From positions 1-46,521 of the forward strand of contig JAFGWL010000071.1 in assembly GCA_016937175.1 (NCBI GenBank): a DNA stretch of 46,521 nt, written 5' to 3'. Positions 16,459 to 27,272 of the stretch are shown here, in pieces. Below the pieces are notes generated by a model. That model searched no databases, was not told the DNA's origin, and saw only the letters and a program-made list of their open reading frames with translations. The translations under genes were made by a program, and so were the position numbers. This stretch comes from Candidatus Mcinerneyibacteriota bacterium. GTDB taxonomy: Bacteria > Macinerneyibacteriota > Macinerneyibacteria > Macinerneyibacteriales > DSCS01. Position 1 is the first letter of the stretch. Each line of letters starts with the position of its first letter.

Positions 16459-16836
16459 GTGGAATACAATATGATGAAACTGCTGATCGGAAAGATCCTT
16501 ATCTTTATCGCCCTGATCGTGAGTACCCTTTTATATATCATCTTCACTCCTGCTGTGGCCTTCGGGTTTGCCGTGGGTATCCTGGCTATGCTCATCAACT
16601 GGAAACTTCTGGCCTATCAGAACGAAAAGGTCCTGCGGGAAAAGCGGCAGCCCGGTTTCGTCTATGCTTTTGTCTTTCTGCGCTATGCCATTATGGGAGG
16701 GCTGCTGGCCGGTGCTTTTGCTGCCCGGAATATTAACGGGTATATGGCTTTGGCAGGGCTCCTCTTTTCACAAGTCTACATTTTTGTATTTGCGCTGATC
16801 CTGTCCAATAAAGAAAGGGGACGACACGATGCATGA
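16459..16836 (+). CDS. ATP synthase subunit I-like membrane protein
   Basis: The protein has four hydrophobic helices, including LLIGKILIFIALIVSTLLYI and AFGFAVGILAMLINWKLLAY in the first half and two more in the second. This fits the AtpI/UncI group that helps assemble the c-ring. The frame is open from a GTG at 16420. I prefer the in-frame GTG at 16459 because GAGGAGGG lies 4 nt upstream, which gives 125 residues; an ATG at 16471 is another option. Its 3' end overlaps atpB by 8 nt. Sequence identity to known AtpI is weak to the eye, so the assignment rests mainly on topology and on its place between atpZ and atpB. Confidence 0.65.
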   Translation: MEYNMMKLLIGKILIFIALIVSTLLYIIFTPAVAFGFAVGILAMLINWKLLAYQNEKVLREKRQPGFVYAFVFLRYAIMGGLLAGAFAARNINGYMALAGLLFSQVYIFVFALILSNKERGRHDA

Positions 16837-17527
16837 AGTGGGGGTCGTTCAGACAGCCTCCTTTGACCTGGGGCCTCTTCACATAGTCTTTAATCCTGTG
16901 ACCCTTATCATGACCTGGATCGTCATTGCCCTGATCCTGATCACTTTTGTCTGGCTTTCCCGGAAAATGAGGCAGGTCCCCGGCAGGCGGCAGGCCGCTG
17001 TAGAGATGGTCATGGAGATGTTCGACGGCCTGGTGAAAGAGACTATCGGAAAAGATTCCAGGCGCTACCTCCCGTTGATCCTCACCATCTTTATCTTTGT
17101 CCTCTTTTCCAACTGGGTGGGAATCGTCCCTTTTATGCAGGAACCTACAAAGGATTTGAATACTCCCCTTGGCCTGGCTGTCATCGTCTTTTTTGTGACC
17201 CATTTCTCAGGGATCAAATACAATGGCCTTTTTCGGTATATCAAAAGCTTTTTCGAGCCGATCCCCTTTCTTTTTCCTCTGAATGTCGTGGGGGAGATAG
17301 GGAAATTCGTCTCTCTCTTTTTCCGTCTTTTCGGGAACATATTCGGCGGATCGGTCATTATATGGGTGGCCTATACCATGCTGATGTCCAGCTGGTGGAC
17401 ATCATGGATCCTTGTTGTCCTGGGCCCCTTCCTGGCAGGCTTTTTCGGCCTTTTTGTGGGGCTGATCCAAGCCTTTGTCTTTATGATGCTTTCTATGACC
17501 TACATCGCCGTGGCCAAAAACCAATAG
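16829..17527 (+). CDS. atpB: ATP synthase F0 subunit a
   Basis: Subunit a forms the two ion half-channels beside the c-ring. The 232-residue protein has five or six hydrophobic helices. The essential arginine is R166 in FFRLFGNIFGG. The usual Glu a few residues later (GE in E. coli GNMYAGE) reads Ser here (GGS, S175). The last helices hold GLFVGLIQAFVFMMLSMTYI, another family hallmark. It begins inside the subunit I-like gene and ends 8 nt before the first c-subunit gene. Length and order are normal for a bacterial F-type enzyme. Confidence 0.95.
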   Translation: MHEVGVVQTASFDLGPLHIVFNPVTLIMTWIVIALILITFVWLSRKMRQVPGRRQAAVEMVMEMFDGLVKETIGKDSRRYLPLILTIFIFVLFSNWVGIVPFMQEPTKDLNTPLGLAVIVFFVTHFSGIKYNGLFRYIKSFFEPIPFLFPLNVVGEIGKFVSLFFRLFGNIFGGSVIIWVAYTMLMSSWWTSWILVVLGPFLAGFFGLFVGLIQAFVFMMLSMTYIAVAKNQ

Positions 17528-17535
17528 GAGTTTGA

Positions 17536-18314
<779 letters not shown>

Positions 18315-18329
18315 AGAGGAAGCCCTCCT

Positions 18330-18818
18330 ATGAATGTGAACTGGACTCTGGCCTTCCAGGCCGTCAGCTTCCTTATTCTGCTTTTTCTTTTGAAAAAGCT
18401 TGTCTATCAGTCAGTCCTGGATACCCTGGACAAGAGGAAAAAGACGATTTCCGACGACCTGAAAGCAGCCGAATCCATGAAAGAGGAAGCCCGGAAGATC
18501 AAAGCCGAATATGAAGCTCTCATGGATAAAGCCAGGGCCCGGGGAGAAGAAGAACGCCGGGAGATCGTGGATGCTGCCAAACGGGAAAAAGAGGACATCA
18601 TCGAGACAGCGAAGAAAGAGGGGGACCGCTTGCGCAAAAAAGTTGAGAAAGAGCTATCCCTGGAAGTAAAAAAAGCCCGGGAAGAACTGCGCCGCGAGGT
18701 TGCCGGACTCTCTGTTGCTTTGGCCGGGAAGATCCTGGAAGAAGAGGTCGACGCGGGGAAACACGGAAAAATGATAGACAGGTTTTTGGAAAAAGCGGGT
18801 GATATGATTGACGGCTAA
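18330..18818 (+). CDS. atpF: ATP synthase F0 subunit b
   Basis: Subunit b is the peripheral stalk that holds F1 stationary against the rotor. The 162-residue protein has one N-terminal membrane helix (TLAFQAVSFLILLFLLKKLV). A long, highly charged coiled coil follows (SMKEEARKIKAEYEALMDKA and onward), as expected. Only one b-type gene is present in the cluster, so the stalk is probably a homodimer. Its end overlaps atpH by 11 nt. Confidence 0.93.
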   Translation: MNVNWTLAFQAVSFLILLFLLKKLVYQSVLDTLDKRKKTISDDLKAAESMKEEARKIKAEYEALMDKARARGEEERREIVDAAKREKEDIIETAKKEGDRLRKKVEKELSLEVKKAREELRREVAGLSVALAGKILEEEVDAGKHGKMIDRFLEKAGDMIDG

Positions 18819-19353
18819 TCCTGTTGTCAGTAAATATGCCATGGCCCTCTTTAACGTGGCCATGGACAAAAAGGTCACAGGAGATATCTTCAGGTTTCTA
18901 TCAGCCTTGAAGCGGGCCTTTACAGAGGCTCCTGCTTTGGCAGGTTTCCTGCTTAATCCGGAGATCCCTGAAAAAAAGAAAATGGACCTGATCAGGAAGA
19001 TGACAGACAAGGGAGAAGCTTCAGCGCTTTTTTTTGATTTTTTAGAGCTTCTCTTTTCCCGGGGACGTATGCCCCTTTTCCCCGATATCACAGATGCCTA
19101 TGAAGAACTCTACCGGAAATCAAAGGGGGAGGTCGATGTCACAATCTTTACTCCCTTTTCTCTTACGGAAAAGCAGAAAAAGTCAATCCAGGCCTTTATT
19201 CAGAAGGCCAGGCCCGGTAAGAGTGTAGTTATCCGTGAACAAGAGGACAAAAAACTCATCGGCGGGATCAAGCTGGAACTGGAAGGCCGGACCTATGACG
19301 GGACCGTGGCCGGGTGGCTCAAACAAAGTGAACATGTGTTGAAGGGTGAGTGA
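18808..19353 (+). CDS. atpH: ATP synthase F1 subunit delta
   Basis: Delta joins the tip of F1 alpha to the b stalk. The 181-residue length is normal. The start is a TTG at 18808 inside atpF, chosen because the resulting N-terminus ([20 protein letters not shown]) matches the family's usual VAxRYAxALF pattern. The C-terminal domain ends [20 protein letters not shown], resembling the conserved GGxxIxxxxxxxDxSxxxxL delta motif. Its TGA overlaps the atpA start. Confidence 0.92.
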   Translation: MTANPVVSKYAMALFNVAMDKKVTGDIFRFLSALKRAFTEAPALAGFLLNPEIPEKKKMDLIRKMTDKGEASALFFDFLELLFSRGRMPLFPDITDAYEELYRKSKGEVDVTIFTPFSLTEKQKKSIQAFIQKARPGKSVVIREQEDKKLIGGIKLELEGRTYDGTVAGWLKQSEHVLKGE

Positions 19354-20984
19354 TGGGTATGAAGATCAATGCAGAAGAGCTTAAGGATGTACTCCAGCGG
19401 GAGCTGGAGGGATATAAGACTGAAGTCGATATTTCGGAAACAGGGTCTGTCATCGAGGTGGGTGACGGGATAGCCCGCGTCTATGGCATCAAGAATGCCA
19501 TGTCCATGGAACTTGTGGAGTTTGAAAGCGGAGTTATGGGCGTTGTTTTGAACCTGGAAGAAAACAGTGCCGGAGTTGTGGTCTTCGGTGATACCCGGTT
19601 GATCAAAGAAGGGGACAAGGTTAAGACAACGGGAAACATCATGCAAACCAAGGTGGGTGAAGAGCTTCTGGGGCGCATTGTCGACCCCCTGGCTAACCCC
19701 CTGGATGGAAAAGGCGAGATAAAAAGCCGCGAGACCCTTCCCATAGATAAGATCGCTCCCGGCATCGTTTATCGCCAGCCGGTGAAAGAACCTTTGCAGA
19801 CAGGGATCAAAGCCATCGACTCTATGATCCCCATCGGGCGCGGACAGCGCGAACTCATCATCGGAGACCGTCAGACAGGAAAGACGGCCATCGCTGTGGA
19901 TACCATCATCAATCAAAAAGATAATGAGGTGATCTGTATCTATGTGGCCATCGGACAGAAACGCTCCACTGTGGCCCGTATCGTGGATACTCTGGAAAAA
20001 TACGGCGCCATGGACTATTCCATCGTCGTCGCAGCCACAGCCAGCGAACCGGCCCCTCTTCAGTATATCGCTCCCTACGCCGGATGCGCCATGGGGGAAT
20101 ATTTCATGGGGAAGGGAAAAGATGTTCTCATCATCTATGACGACCTGACTAAACAGGCTGCAGCCTATCGTGAGATGTCTCTGCTTTTGAGGCGCCCTCC
20201 GGGCAGGGAAGCCTTTCCCGGAGATATCTTCTATCTTCATTCCCGCCTTTTGGAAAGAGCTGCCAAACTTTCTGAGGAGATGGGCGGCGGGTCGCTTACG
20301 GCACTTCCCATCATTGAGACCCAAGCTGGCGACATTTCTGCCTATATCCCCACCAATGTCATCTCCATTACCGACGGGCAGATCTTTCTGAGTGCCGACC
20401 TCTTCTATTCGGGAGTCCGTCCCGCCATCAACGTAGGGACTTCTGTCTCACGAGTGGGGGGAAATGCCCAGATCAAAGCCATGAAACAGGTGGCCGGGAC
20501 ATTAAGGCTTGATATGGCCCAGTTCAGAGAGTTGGAGGCCTTTGCCCAATTCGGGTCTGAACTGGATCCGGCGACCCAGTCCCAGCTTACACGCGGGCGG
20601 CGTCTTGTAGAGGTCCTGAAACAACCTCAATACAGGCCTATGACCGTGGAAGAGCAGATCGTGCAGATCTTTACAGGGACGGGGGGATACTTGGATGATA
20701 TTCCCCAGAGCCATATCGTGGAATTCCTGGAGAGAGTCCTTGAAGAGCTTCCGGGGCAGGATAAGAGTATCCTTGAGACCCTGAAGAAGGAGAAAAAACT
20801 GGATGATCCTGTCAAAGAAAAGCTCGACAAAGCTATAACGGCTATTAAAAAACGTTTTGTCAAAACAATCGGGCTTGACGGAGAAGAGGAGGGGCTTCCC
20901 GAAATAGAGGGGACCTCAGCGGAAAAGAAGATTGATTCATCCAAGACAGAGAGCAAAAAGAGTAACAGGAAAGAAAAGGAATAG
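19353..20984 (+). CDS. atpA: ATP synthase F1 subunit alpha
   Basis: Alpha carries the non-catalytic nucleotide sites of F1 and the regulatory contacts to delta. Walker A is GDRQTGKTA, followed by [11 protein letters not shown], and the conserved [22 protein letters not shown] occurs in two parts. The protein is 543 residues, about 40 longer than usual. The excess is a charged C-terminal tail of about 45 residues rich in Lys, Glu and Ser ([17 protein letters not shown] onward). The ATG at 19353 overlaps the atpH stop as TGATG; a GTG three bases earlier is also possible. GAAGGG upstream is the likely ribosome-binding site. Confidence 0.97.
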   Translation: MGMKINAEELKDVLQRELEGYKTEVDISETGSVIEVGDGIARVYGIKNAMSMELVEFESGVMGVVLNLEENSAGVVVFGDTRLIKEGDKVKTTGNIMQTKVGEELLGRIVDPLANPLDGKGEIKSRETLPIDKIAPGIVYRQPVKEPLQTGIKAIDSMIPIGRGQRELIIGDRQTGKTAIAVDTIINQKDNEVICIYVAIGQKRSTVARIVDTLEKYGAMDYSIVVAATASEPAPLQYIAPYAGCAMGEYFMGKGKDVLIIYDDLTKQAAAYREMSLLLRRPPGREAFPGDIFYLHSRLLERAAKLSEEMGGGSLTALPIIETQAGDISAYIPTNVISITDGQIFLSADLFYSGVRPAINVGTSVSRVGGNAQIKAMKQVAGTLRLDMAQFRELEAFAQFGSELDPATQSQLTRGRRLVEVLKQPQYRPMTVEEQIVQIFTGTGGYLDDIPQSHIVEFLERVLEELPGQDKSILETLKKEKKLDDPVKEKLDKAITAIKKRFVKTIGLDGEEEGLPEIEGTSAEKKIDSSKTESKKSNRKEKE

Positions 20985-20992
20985 CAGGGATT

Positions 20993-21835
20993 ATGGCCAA
21001 CTTAAAAGCCATACGCAAGCGTATAGCCAGTGTTCAAAGCACTAAAAAGATCACCCGGGCCATGAACATGGTGGCCGCAGCCAAACTGCGGAAGATGGAA
21101 CAGCGCCTTATGGCCATGCGGCCCTATGCTGATGCTCTGATCAGGCTGGTGGAAAAACTCAACTACCATGTGGAGACAGCTCACCCCTTCTACGTGCGCC
21201 GTGAAAGAGGAGTCCCTCTCTATGTCTTCATTTCAGGGGACAAGGGGCTTTGCGGCTCTTTTAACAGTAACATCATCCGCCTGGGGCGTGACCTTGTGAA
21301 AGAGAATCCCGGGGCTTACAAAGTGGTCATGGGAAAAAAGGTGCGCGATGCCTTCAGACGTATGGAGATCGCTGTGGAGGCAGCTTATACTGACATTTTC
21401 GATCCTCCCACCTATCACGTGGCTCAGGAGGTAGCGGATTTCCTGGCTCGTTTTTATCTCGAGCATGAGGATGTCACGGAGATCATAATCGTATACAACC
21501 GCTTTAAGAATTCCATCGTCTCAGAGATCACACAGGAGACCTTCCTGCCCCGGATGAGGGAGATCGAAGAGCCCAAGAGGATCTTCCTGGCAGAGCCTGA
21601 TATGAGCAGTATGCTGGAATCTGCCATGAAGGAGTATCTGGAATCTGAGATGTACCGCATTATGCTGGAATCTCTGGCCAGTGAACACGGAGCCAGAATG
21701 ACAGCCATGGAAGCTGCAACGGATAACGCTGAAGAAATGATCAATGAATTGGTGCTCAAGGCCAACAGGGAACGCCAGTCGATGATCACCACTGAAATCT
21801 CAGAGATCGTCGGCGGCGCCAATGCATTGCAATAA
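20993..21835 (+). CDS. atpG: ATP synthase F1 subunit gamma
   Basis: Gamma is the central rotor shaft. The 280-residue protein starts with the classic LKAIRKRIASVQSTKKITRA and MNMVAAAKLRKME. It has FISGDKGLCGSFNSNI in the Rossmann-like middle, and ends with the conserved C-terminal helix SEHGARMTAMEAATDNAEEM and ANRERQSMITTEISEIVGGA. All rotor-catch elements appear present. It begins 8 nt after atpA and ends 15 nt before atpD, as in standard operons. Confidence 0.97.
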   Translation: MANLKAIRKRIASVQSTKKITRAMNMVAAAKLRKMEQRLMAMRPYADALIRLVEKLNYHVETAHPFYVRRERGVPLYVFISGDKGLCGSFNSNIIRLGRDLVKENPGAYKVVMGKKVRDAFRRMEIAVEAAYTDIFDPPTYHVAQEVADFLARFYLEHEDVTEIIIVYNRFKNSIVSEITQETFLPRMREIEEPKRIFLAEPDMSSMLESAMKEYLESEMYRIMLESLASEHGARMTAMEAATDNAEEMINELVLKANRERQSMITTEISEIVGGANALQ

Positions 21836-23413
<1,578 letters not shown>

Positions 23414-23450
23414 GGCCTGATGAATGCGGAACTAAGAAAGGGATATAACA

Positions 23451-23864
23451 ATGGCTGAACTCGTTCTGAAAATCGTCGTCCCTGAAGGGGTCAAGGCGGA
23501 AGAGGAGGTTCAGATGCTCATCCTCCCGGGGGCCGCCGGGGAGTTTTCTGTCTATCCTAATCACATCTCCATGGTCACTCCTCTTAACCCCGGAAAGATC
23601 ACCATCTCCTTTTCCGGGAAAAAAGAGAGGATCCTGGCGACATCGGGAGGGATCTGCGAGGTGGACCCCCGAAGTGTCACCCTTATCCTCAGAAGCGCTG
23701 AGTTCGCCGATGAAATAGATGTCTCACGGGCTCAAAAAGCCAAAGAGCGTGCTGAAAAGCGCCTATCTTCCCATGATGAGGAGATCGACGTGAAGCGGGC
23801 TCAATCGGCTCTCCACCGGGCGCTGATCCGTCTTGATGTGGCCGAAACGCTTTCCCGCTTCTGA
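23451..23864 (+). CDS. atpC: ATP synthase F1 subunit epsilon
   Basis: Epsilon binds gamma and the c-ring and can inhibit ATP hydrolysis. The 137-residue protein has the N-terminal beta-sandwich (LVLKIVVPEGVKAEEEVQML, with the typical LPGAAGEFSVYPNHISMVTPL). The C-terminal two-helix domain includes RAQKAKERAEKRLSS and AQSALHRALIRLDVAE. Both domains are complete, so inhibitory regulation is possible. Its 3' end overlaps the next gene by 29 nt. It closes the set of eight classical ATP synthase subunits. Confidence 0.94.
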   Translation: MAELVLKIVVPEGVKAEEEVQMLILPGAAGEFSVYPNHISMVTPLNPGKITISFSGKKERILATSGGICEVDPRSVTLILRSAEFADEIDVSRAQKAKERAEKRLSSHDEEIDVKRAQSALHRALIRLDVAETLSRF

Positions 23865-24573
23865 TTACGACGAGACCGCTGTCGGCGGCCTGAAACTGCT
23901 TCAGCCCCGAAAAGGCTTCCGTATCTCTCATGATTCTCTTTTATTGTACATTTCACTTCCGCCGGGATCTTCTTCGGTTCTGGACATCGGTTCAGGGTGT
24001 GGAGTCATTTCTCTCCTCTATGCCAGAGACAATCCCTCCTCTTGTGTTACGGGTATCGACATCCTGGAGAAAAACCGAAACCTGGCCCGCGAGAATGCTG
24101 CGAGAAATGGGCTCTCCCGTGTCCGTTTTCTTGAAGGTGATGTCCGTGACTACAGGGAAGAGGAACCTTATGAGCTGATCTTTTCCAACCCTCCGTACCG
24201 TAAAGCGGGCAGTGGAAGGCTCAGTCCTTTTAAGGATAAGAATATCGCTCTCTATGATACTCATCTGGATTTTCAATCTCTCCTGCTGGCCGCGAAACGG
24301 CTTTTATCGTCACAAGGCCTTTTTTTTATGGTAATATGGGAAGGACGGCGGGAGGAGATGATTGAAAAGGCGGTGGAAGCCTCTCTTTTTCCTGTTGTTG
24401 AAATGACGTACAGGGGAGAGAAGACGAGCCATCACTCTTTTGTAGTGATGGGCTTCAGCCATGATAAAAACGGGATCAGAAGAGTCAGCATGGATTTTGA
24501 CGAATGGTCTCAAAAGGTACGCATACTCATGCTCAGAGAAGTGATGAAAGGGGAAAATCATGAAAAAATGTGA
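23836..24573 (+). CDS. TrmN6-like tRNA (adenine-N6) methyltransferase
   Basis: The 245-residue class I SAM-dependent methyltransferase has motif I VLDIGSGCGVISLLYA, an acidic residue ending strand 2 (VTGIDILEKN), and the N6-adenine/glutamine motif IFSNPPYRK. The N-terminal GLKLLQPRKGFRISHDSLLL is characteristic of the TrmN6 (YfiC) family that modifies A37 of tRNA-Val in E. coli. Its substrate here is inferred from family only, and HemK-like glutamine methylation is less likely. The start at ATG 23836 lies inside atpC, and the gene overlaps hutI by 14 nt, so it is read from the atp transcript. Confidence 0.82.
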   Translation: MWPKRFPASDYDETAVGGLKLLQPRKGFRISHDSLLLYISLPPGSSSVLDIGSGCGVISLLYARDNPSSCVTGIDILEKNRNLARENAARNGLSRVRFLEGDVRDYREEEPYELIFSNPPYRKAGSGRLSPFKDKNIALYDTHLDFQSLLLAAKRLLSSQGLFFMVIWEGRREEMIEKAVEASLFPVVEMTYRGEKTSHHSFVVMGFSHDKNGIRRVSMDFDEWSQKVRILMLREVMKGENHEKM

Positions 24574-25816
24574 TCTGCTTCTAAAAAACTGCCGTGAAGT
24601 CGTGACCCCTCTCTATGATACGGCCCGTGGTGCCGAAGCCGGTCTTTTCAACTGTACTTCGAATACTGATATTTCCATCACAGATGGGTTTATCGATGAA
24701 ATCGGGGAGAACCTTTCCCGGGAGGCCGCTGAAGAGATGGACGCGTCCTCCTATGTGGCCCTGCCCGGCCTCATTGATTCGCATACACACCTTGTCTACG
24801 GAGGAAGCCGTGAAGAGGAGTTTATACTCAGGCTCAAAGGGGCTTCCTACGAAGAGATCGCTGCAGCAGGTGGGGGGATAAAGAATTCTGTCCACCATAC
24901 ACGTTCCTTGACAGAAGATGAGCTTTTTGAACTGGCGCTTCCGCGGATGGAAGAACTCCTGGCCTACGGGACGACGACCGTGGAGATCAAGAGCGGGTAC
25001 GGACTGGACACGGAGAACGAGCTGAAGATGCTCCGGGTGATCCGCCGCCTCCGCAAAGCTTTCCCCGATACCATCGTTGCTACTTTTATGGGCCCCCATG
25101 AGATCCCTCCCGGTGAAACGGAAAAGTCCTACATGGATAAAGTCTGTCAGGAGATGCTTCCCCGGGTCAGAGCGGAAGAGCTGGCGGAGTTTGCTGATAT
25201 TTTTGTGGAGAAGGGGGTCTTTTCACCGGAAAGCGGTAAACGGTACTTCAAAGAAGCCCAAAAGCTTGGGTTCAGGCTGAAGATCCATGCCGATGAGCTC
25301 CACCCCCTGGGGGGAGCGGAACTTGCAGCCCGATTCAAAGCCGTGAGCGCCGATCATCTCATGCAGATATCCCATCAGGGGATCCAGGCTTTGGCCGAAT
25401 CCGACACGGTTGCCACTCTTCTTCCGGGAACCTCCTTTTTCCTTATGATGAAGGATTATGCCCCGGCGCGCAGCTTGATCTCAGCAGGAGCCATGGTCGC
25501 CCTGGCATCTGACTATAACCCGGGGAGCAATCATGGCTTTAACATGCAGTTTGTCATGAACCTGGCCGCTATGAAGCTGAAGATGACTCCAGGAGAGATC
25601 ATCAACGCTGTCACGGTGAATGCGGCTCATGCGCTTTCCCTGTCCGACCGGGGACGGATCGCTCCCGGAAAGAGGGCTGACCTTATCCTCCTGGATATTC
25701 CTAATTATAAATATCTCTTCTATAATTACGGTATCAACAATGTGGCGAAAGTGATTAAAAGCGGGATGGTGATAATTGAAAATACGCGTAGAATCTCTCA
25801 CATGCCGCAATTGTGA
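24560..25816 (+). CDS. hutI: Imidazolonepropionase
   Basis: HutI hydrolyses imidazolone-5-propionate to formiminoglutamate in histidine degradation. The 418-residue protein matches the family well: metal-binding IDSHTHLVYGGSREEEF, GASYEEIAAAGGGI, VEIKSGYGLDTENELKMLR, the metal histidine segment KIHADELHPLGGAEL, and the catalytic aspartate region ALASDYNPGSNHGF. One conserved spot differs: SADHLMQIS has Gln where most HutI have His (HLEH). No hutH, hutU or hutG is seen in the window, so it is an orphan pathway gene hitched to the ATP synthase operon. It overlaps both neighbours (14 and 41 nt). Confidence 0.9.
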   Translation: MKKCDLLLKNCREVVTPLYDTARGAEAGLFNCTSNTDISITDGFIDEIGENLSREAAEEMDASSYVALPGLIDSHTHLVYGGSREEEFILRLKGASYEEIAAAGGGIKNSVHHTRSLTEDELFELALPRMEELLAYGTTTVEIKSGYGLDTENELKMLRVIRRLRKAFPDTIVATFMGPHEIPPGETEKSYMDKVCQEMLPRVRAEELAEFADIFVEKGVFSPESGKRYFKEAQKLGFRLKIHADELHPLGGAELAARFKAVSADHLMQISHQGIQALAESDTVATLLPGTSFFLMMKDYAPARSLISAGAMVALASDYNPGSNHGFNMQFVMNLAAMKLKMTPGEIINAVTVNAAHALSLSDRGRIAPGKRADLILLDIPNYKYLFYNYGINNVAKVIKSGMVIIENTRRISHMPQL

Positions 25817-26324
25817 TCATCCCCTTACCGGGTTTGAGGACGATCTCTTCTGGGCGTGTGAAAACTGCGGAGCCACCTGGAAGTGGAGTGAAGAGGGGTT
25901 GAAGCGGGAACCCTTTCTGATCCCTTCTCCACCTTACTCCCGGGATGGGATCTTCTATCTTCCCTTCTATCTTTTCCGTTTCCGGGATAATGATTTCTAT
26001 CTTCCAGCTTACCGCATGGGGTTGGTGACCCCGAAGATGAACCTCTCCTATGCTTTTTCCATTGAAAAAAAAGAGCATCTCTCCTTTGAAAAGGCTTCTT
26101 TCGGCCGGGGTGTACGTGTTCCCGCTGAAGCGATGCTTCCTCTCCTCCAGGCCTATATCCTCCTCTTTTATGACAAGGAGATCTCCCGTGAAGAAGCAGA
26201 CAGGCTGCAATACAGGATATGCGGGATGCCCTGTGTCCTTGAGGGAGAAGAGGTCATAGACCTCGTCTGGGGCTACAGGATGTCCGCCCACTGTGTAGAG
26301 AGGCTGGACGGCTATTTTATTTAA
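25776..26324 (+). CDS. Zinc-ribbon protein of unknown function
   Basis: I do not recognise this 182-residue protein. It starts with a clear zinc ribbon (CRNCDHPLTGFEDDLFWACENC, Cys pairs at residues 10/13 and 28/31, here quoted in parts: CRNC and CENC). An all-soluble region follows, rich in aromatic residues (YSRDGIFYLPFYLFRFRDND). The start is a TTG at 25776, inside the last 41 nt of hutI. A later ATG would remove the zinc ribbon, so the upstream start is preferred. No membrane segment is present. Overlap with hutI suggests coupling, but that need not mean shared function. Possible roles include nucleic acid or protein binding; I make no call. Confidence 0.75.
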   Translation: MKIRVESLTCRNCDHPLTGFEDDLFWACENCGATWKWSEEGLKREPFLIPSPPYSRDGIFYLPFYLFRFRDNDFYLPAYRMGLVTPKMNLSYAFSIEKKEHLSFEKASFGRGVRVPAEAMLPLLQAYILLFYDKEISREEADRLQYRICGMPCVLEGEEVIDLVWGYRMSAHCVERLDGYFI

Positions 26325-26351
26325 AAAAAGATTGAAAAAATATCGAGTGAC

Positions 26352-26379
26352 TTGTCGTTTTTCGTAAACCATTTATAAT
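26352..26379 (+). promoter_or_regulatory. Promoter of the exported-protein cluster at 26.5-28.9 kb
   Basis: TTGTCG (26352-26357) and a perfect TATAAT (26374-26379) are 16 bp apart. The transcript would begin near 26386 with a leader of about 185 nt, which contains a GCCTC/GAGGC hairpin (26405-26409 with 26419-26423) and a small open frame. Confidence 0.75.
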
Positions 26380-26443
26380 AGTAAAATCACAGGATGCCCT
26401 AAAGGCCTCAGAAGAAGAGAGGCAGCGTAGAAATGAGGTGTTT

Positions 26444-26533
26444 ATGGGATCAGATTATCTTCACTGGCTTATACCCGAGAATGATGAAAACAGCCTTTTA
26501 ATTCCTACACTCTTCTATTCACTTGTTCCCTGA
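26444..26533 (+). CDS. Possible 29-residue leader peptide
   Basis: An ATG at 26444 is preceded by GAGGTG and encodes MGSDYLHWLIPENDEN and then SLLIPTLFYSLVP before TGA at 26531. It lies in the long leader between the promoter and the gene at 26572. No poly-His, poly-Trp or arrest motif is obvious, so a regulatory role is speculative. It could be a genuine small protein, a leader peptide that couples translation to the next gene, or chance. The following gene lacks its own good ribosome-binding site, which favours some form of coupling. Confidence 0.35.
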   Translation: MGSDYLHWLIPENDENSLLIPTLFYSLVP

Positions 26534-26571
26534 CAGGATTTACGAAATGATTTTGTTGGTTAGTCTGGAAG

Positions 26572-27255
26572 ATGAAAAAAGCAGTTCTATTAATTGTCTC
26601 AATGATGGTCTTGGCAGGCCTGATCACAGCTCAGGAAGGGAAAAAGATGCAGCGCTTCGGCATAAAAAGAGGCGCAGTCAAGTACGAGATCAGCGGAAAT
26701 ACCAACGGAACCAGGTCCGTCTGGTGGGATGATTACGGACGGAAAATGCGTGAAGAGATCAGTACAGTTACAGTTACAAAAATTTTGGGAGTGAAAAGCG
26801 AAACAACGACGCATACAGTCACTGTTACCGTTGAAGACCGCTTCTGGACGGCTGACCTGGATAAGATGACTGGTATCAAGGGATCACTTTACGGAACGGA
26901 ATTAGACGAATCCGTCGATGAGATGACAGAGAAAGAACAGGAGGCCCTGGGACAGGCTGTTTTGGATTCCCTGGGCGGGGAGATCGAAGGGCAGGAGTCA
27001 TTCATGGGATACACCTGCGATGTGGTCCGTGCACTGGGTTCCCGGGTCTGGGTCCATAAAGGAATCAGTTTGAAGACAGAAAGCAATATCATGGGAATCA
27101 AGTATTTTGAAAAAGCCGTTCACTTTGTCCCGGGTGACGATGTCCAGGATTCCTATTTCCAGCCTTATTCCGGTGTTGAATATAAAGAGTATGAGATCGA
27201 GAGTCAGGGAGAGGATGAAGGGCAAACGGAGATCTTAAAAGGACTTTTCGGTTAA
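26572..27255 (+). CDS. Exported protein of unknown function
   Basis: The 227-residue protein has a signal peptide (MKKAVLLIVSMMVLAGLITA, cleavage probably after the Ala). A beta-rich body follows, containing GAVKYEISGNTNGTRSVWWD, a Thr/Val-rich stretch (HTVTVTVEDRFWTADLDKMT) and a single Cys in GYTCDVV. The pattern of a 'K-Y-x-I-x-G-x-x-x-G' strand followed by a 'D-x-Y-G-x-K' turn resembles uncharacterised periplasmic proteins of the DUF4412 kind, but I cannot confirm this. Its stop overlaps the upstream in-frame ATG of the next gene (TAATG). No convincing Shine-Dalgarno sequence precedes ATG 26572. It is probably periplasmic or surface-bound. Confidence 0.75.
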   Translation: MKKAVLLIVSMMVLAGLITAQEGKKMQRFGIKRGAVKYEISGNTNGTRSVWWDDYGRKMREEISTVTVTKILGVKSETTTHTVTVTVEDRFWTADLDKMTGIKGSLYGTELDESVDEMTEKEQEALGQAVLDSLGGEIEGQESFMGYTCDVVRALGSRVWVHKGISLKTESNIMGIKYFEKAVHFVPGDDVQDSYFQPYSGVEYKEYEIESQGEDEGQTEILKGLFG

Positions 27256-27272
27256 TGGAAGAGGACAAGAGC

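Noticed and set aside
26386-26430. Cyclic-di-GMP (GEMM) or other known riboswitch in the 26.4-kb leader
   Set aside because: There is a small GCCTC/GAGGC hairpin, but the conserved GEMM core sequences and the tetraloop-receptor arrangement are absent.
26523-26732. 69-codon frame starting with TTG at 26523
   Set aside because: It overlaps the signal-peptide gene in another frame, has no ribosome-binding site, and its composition looks random.
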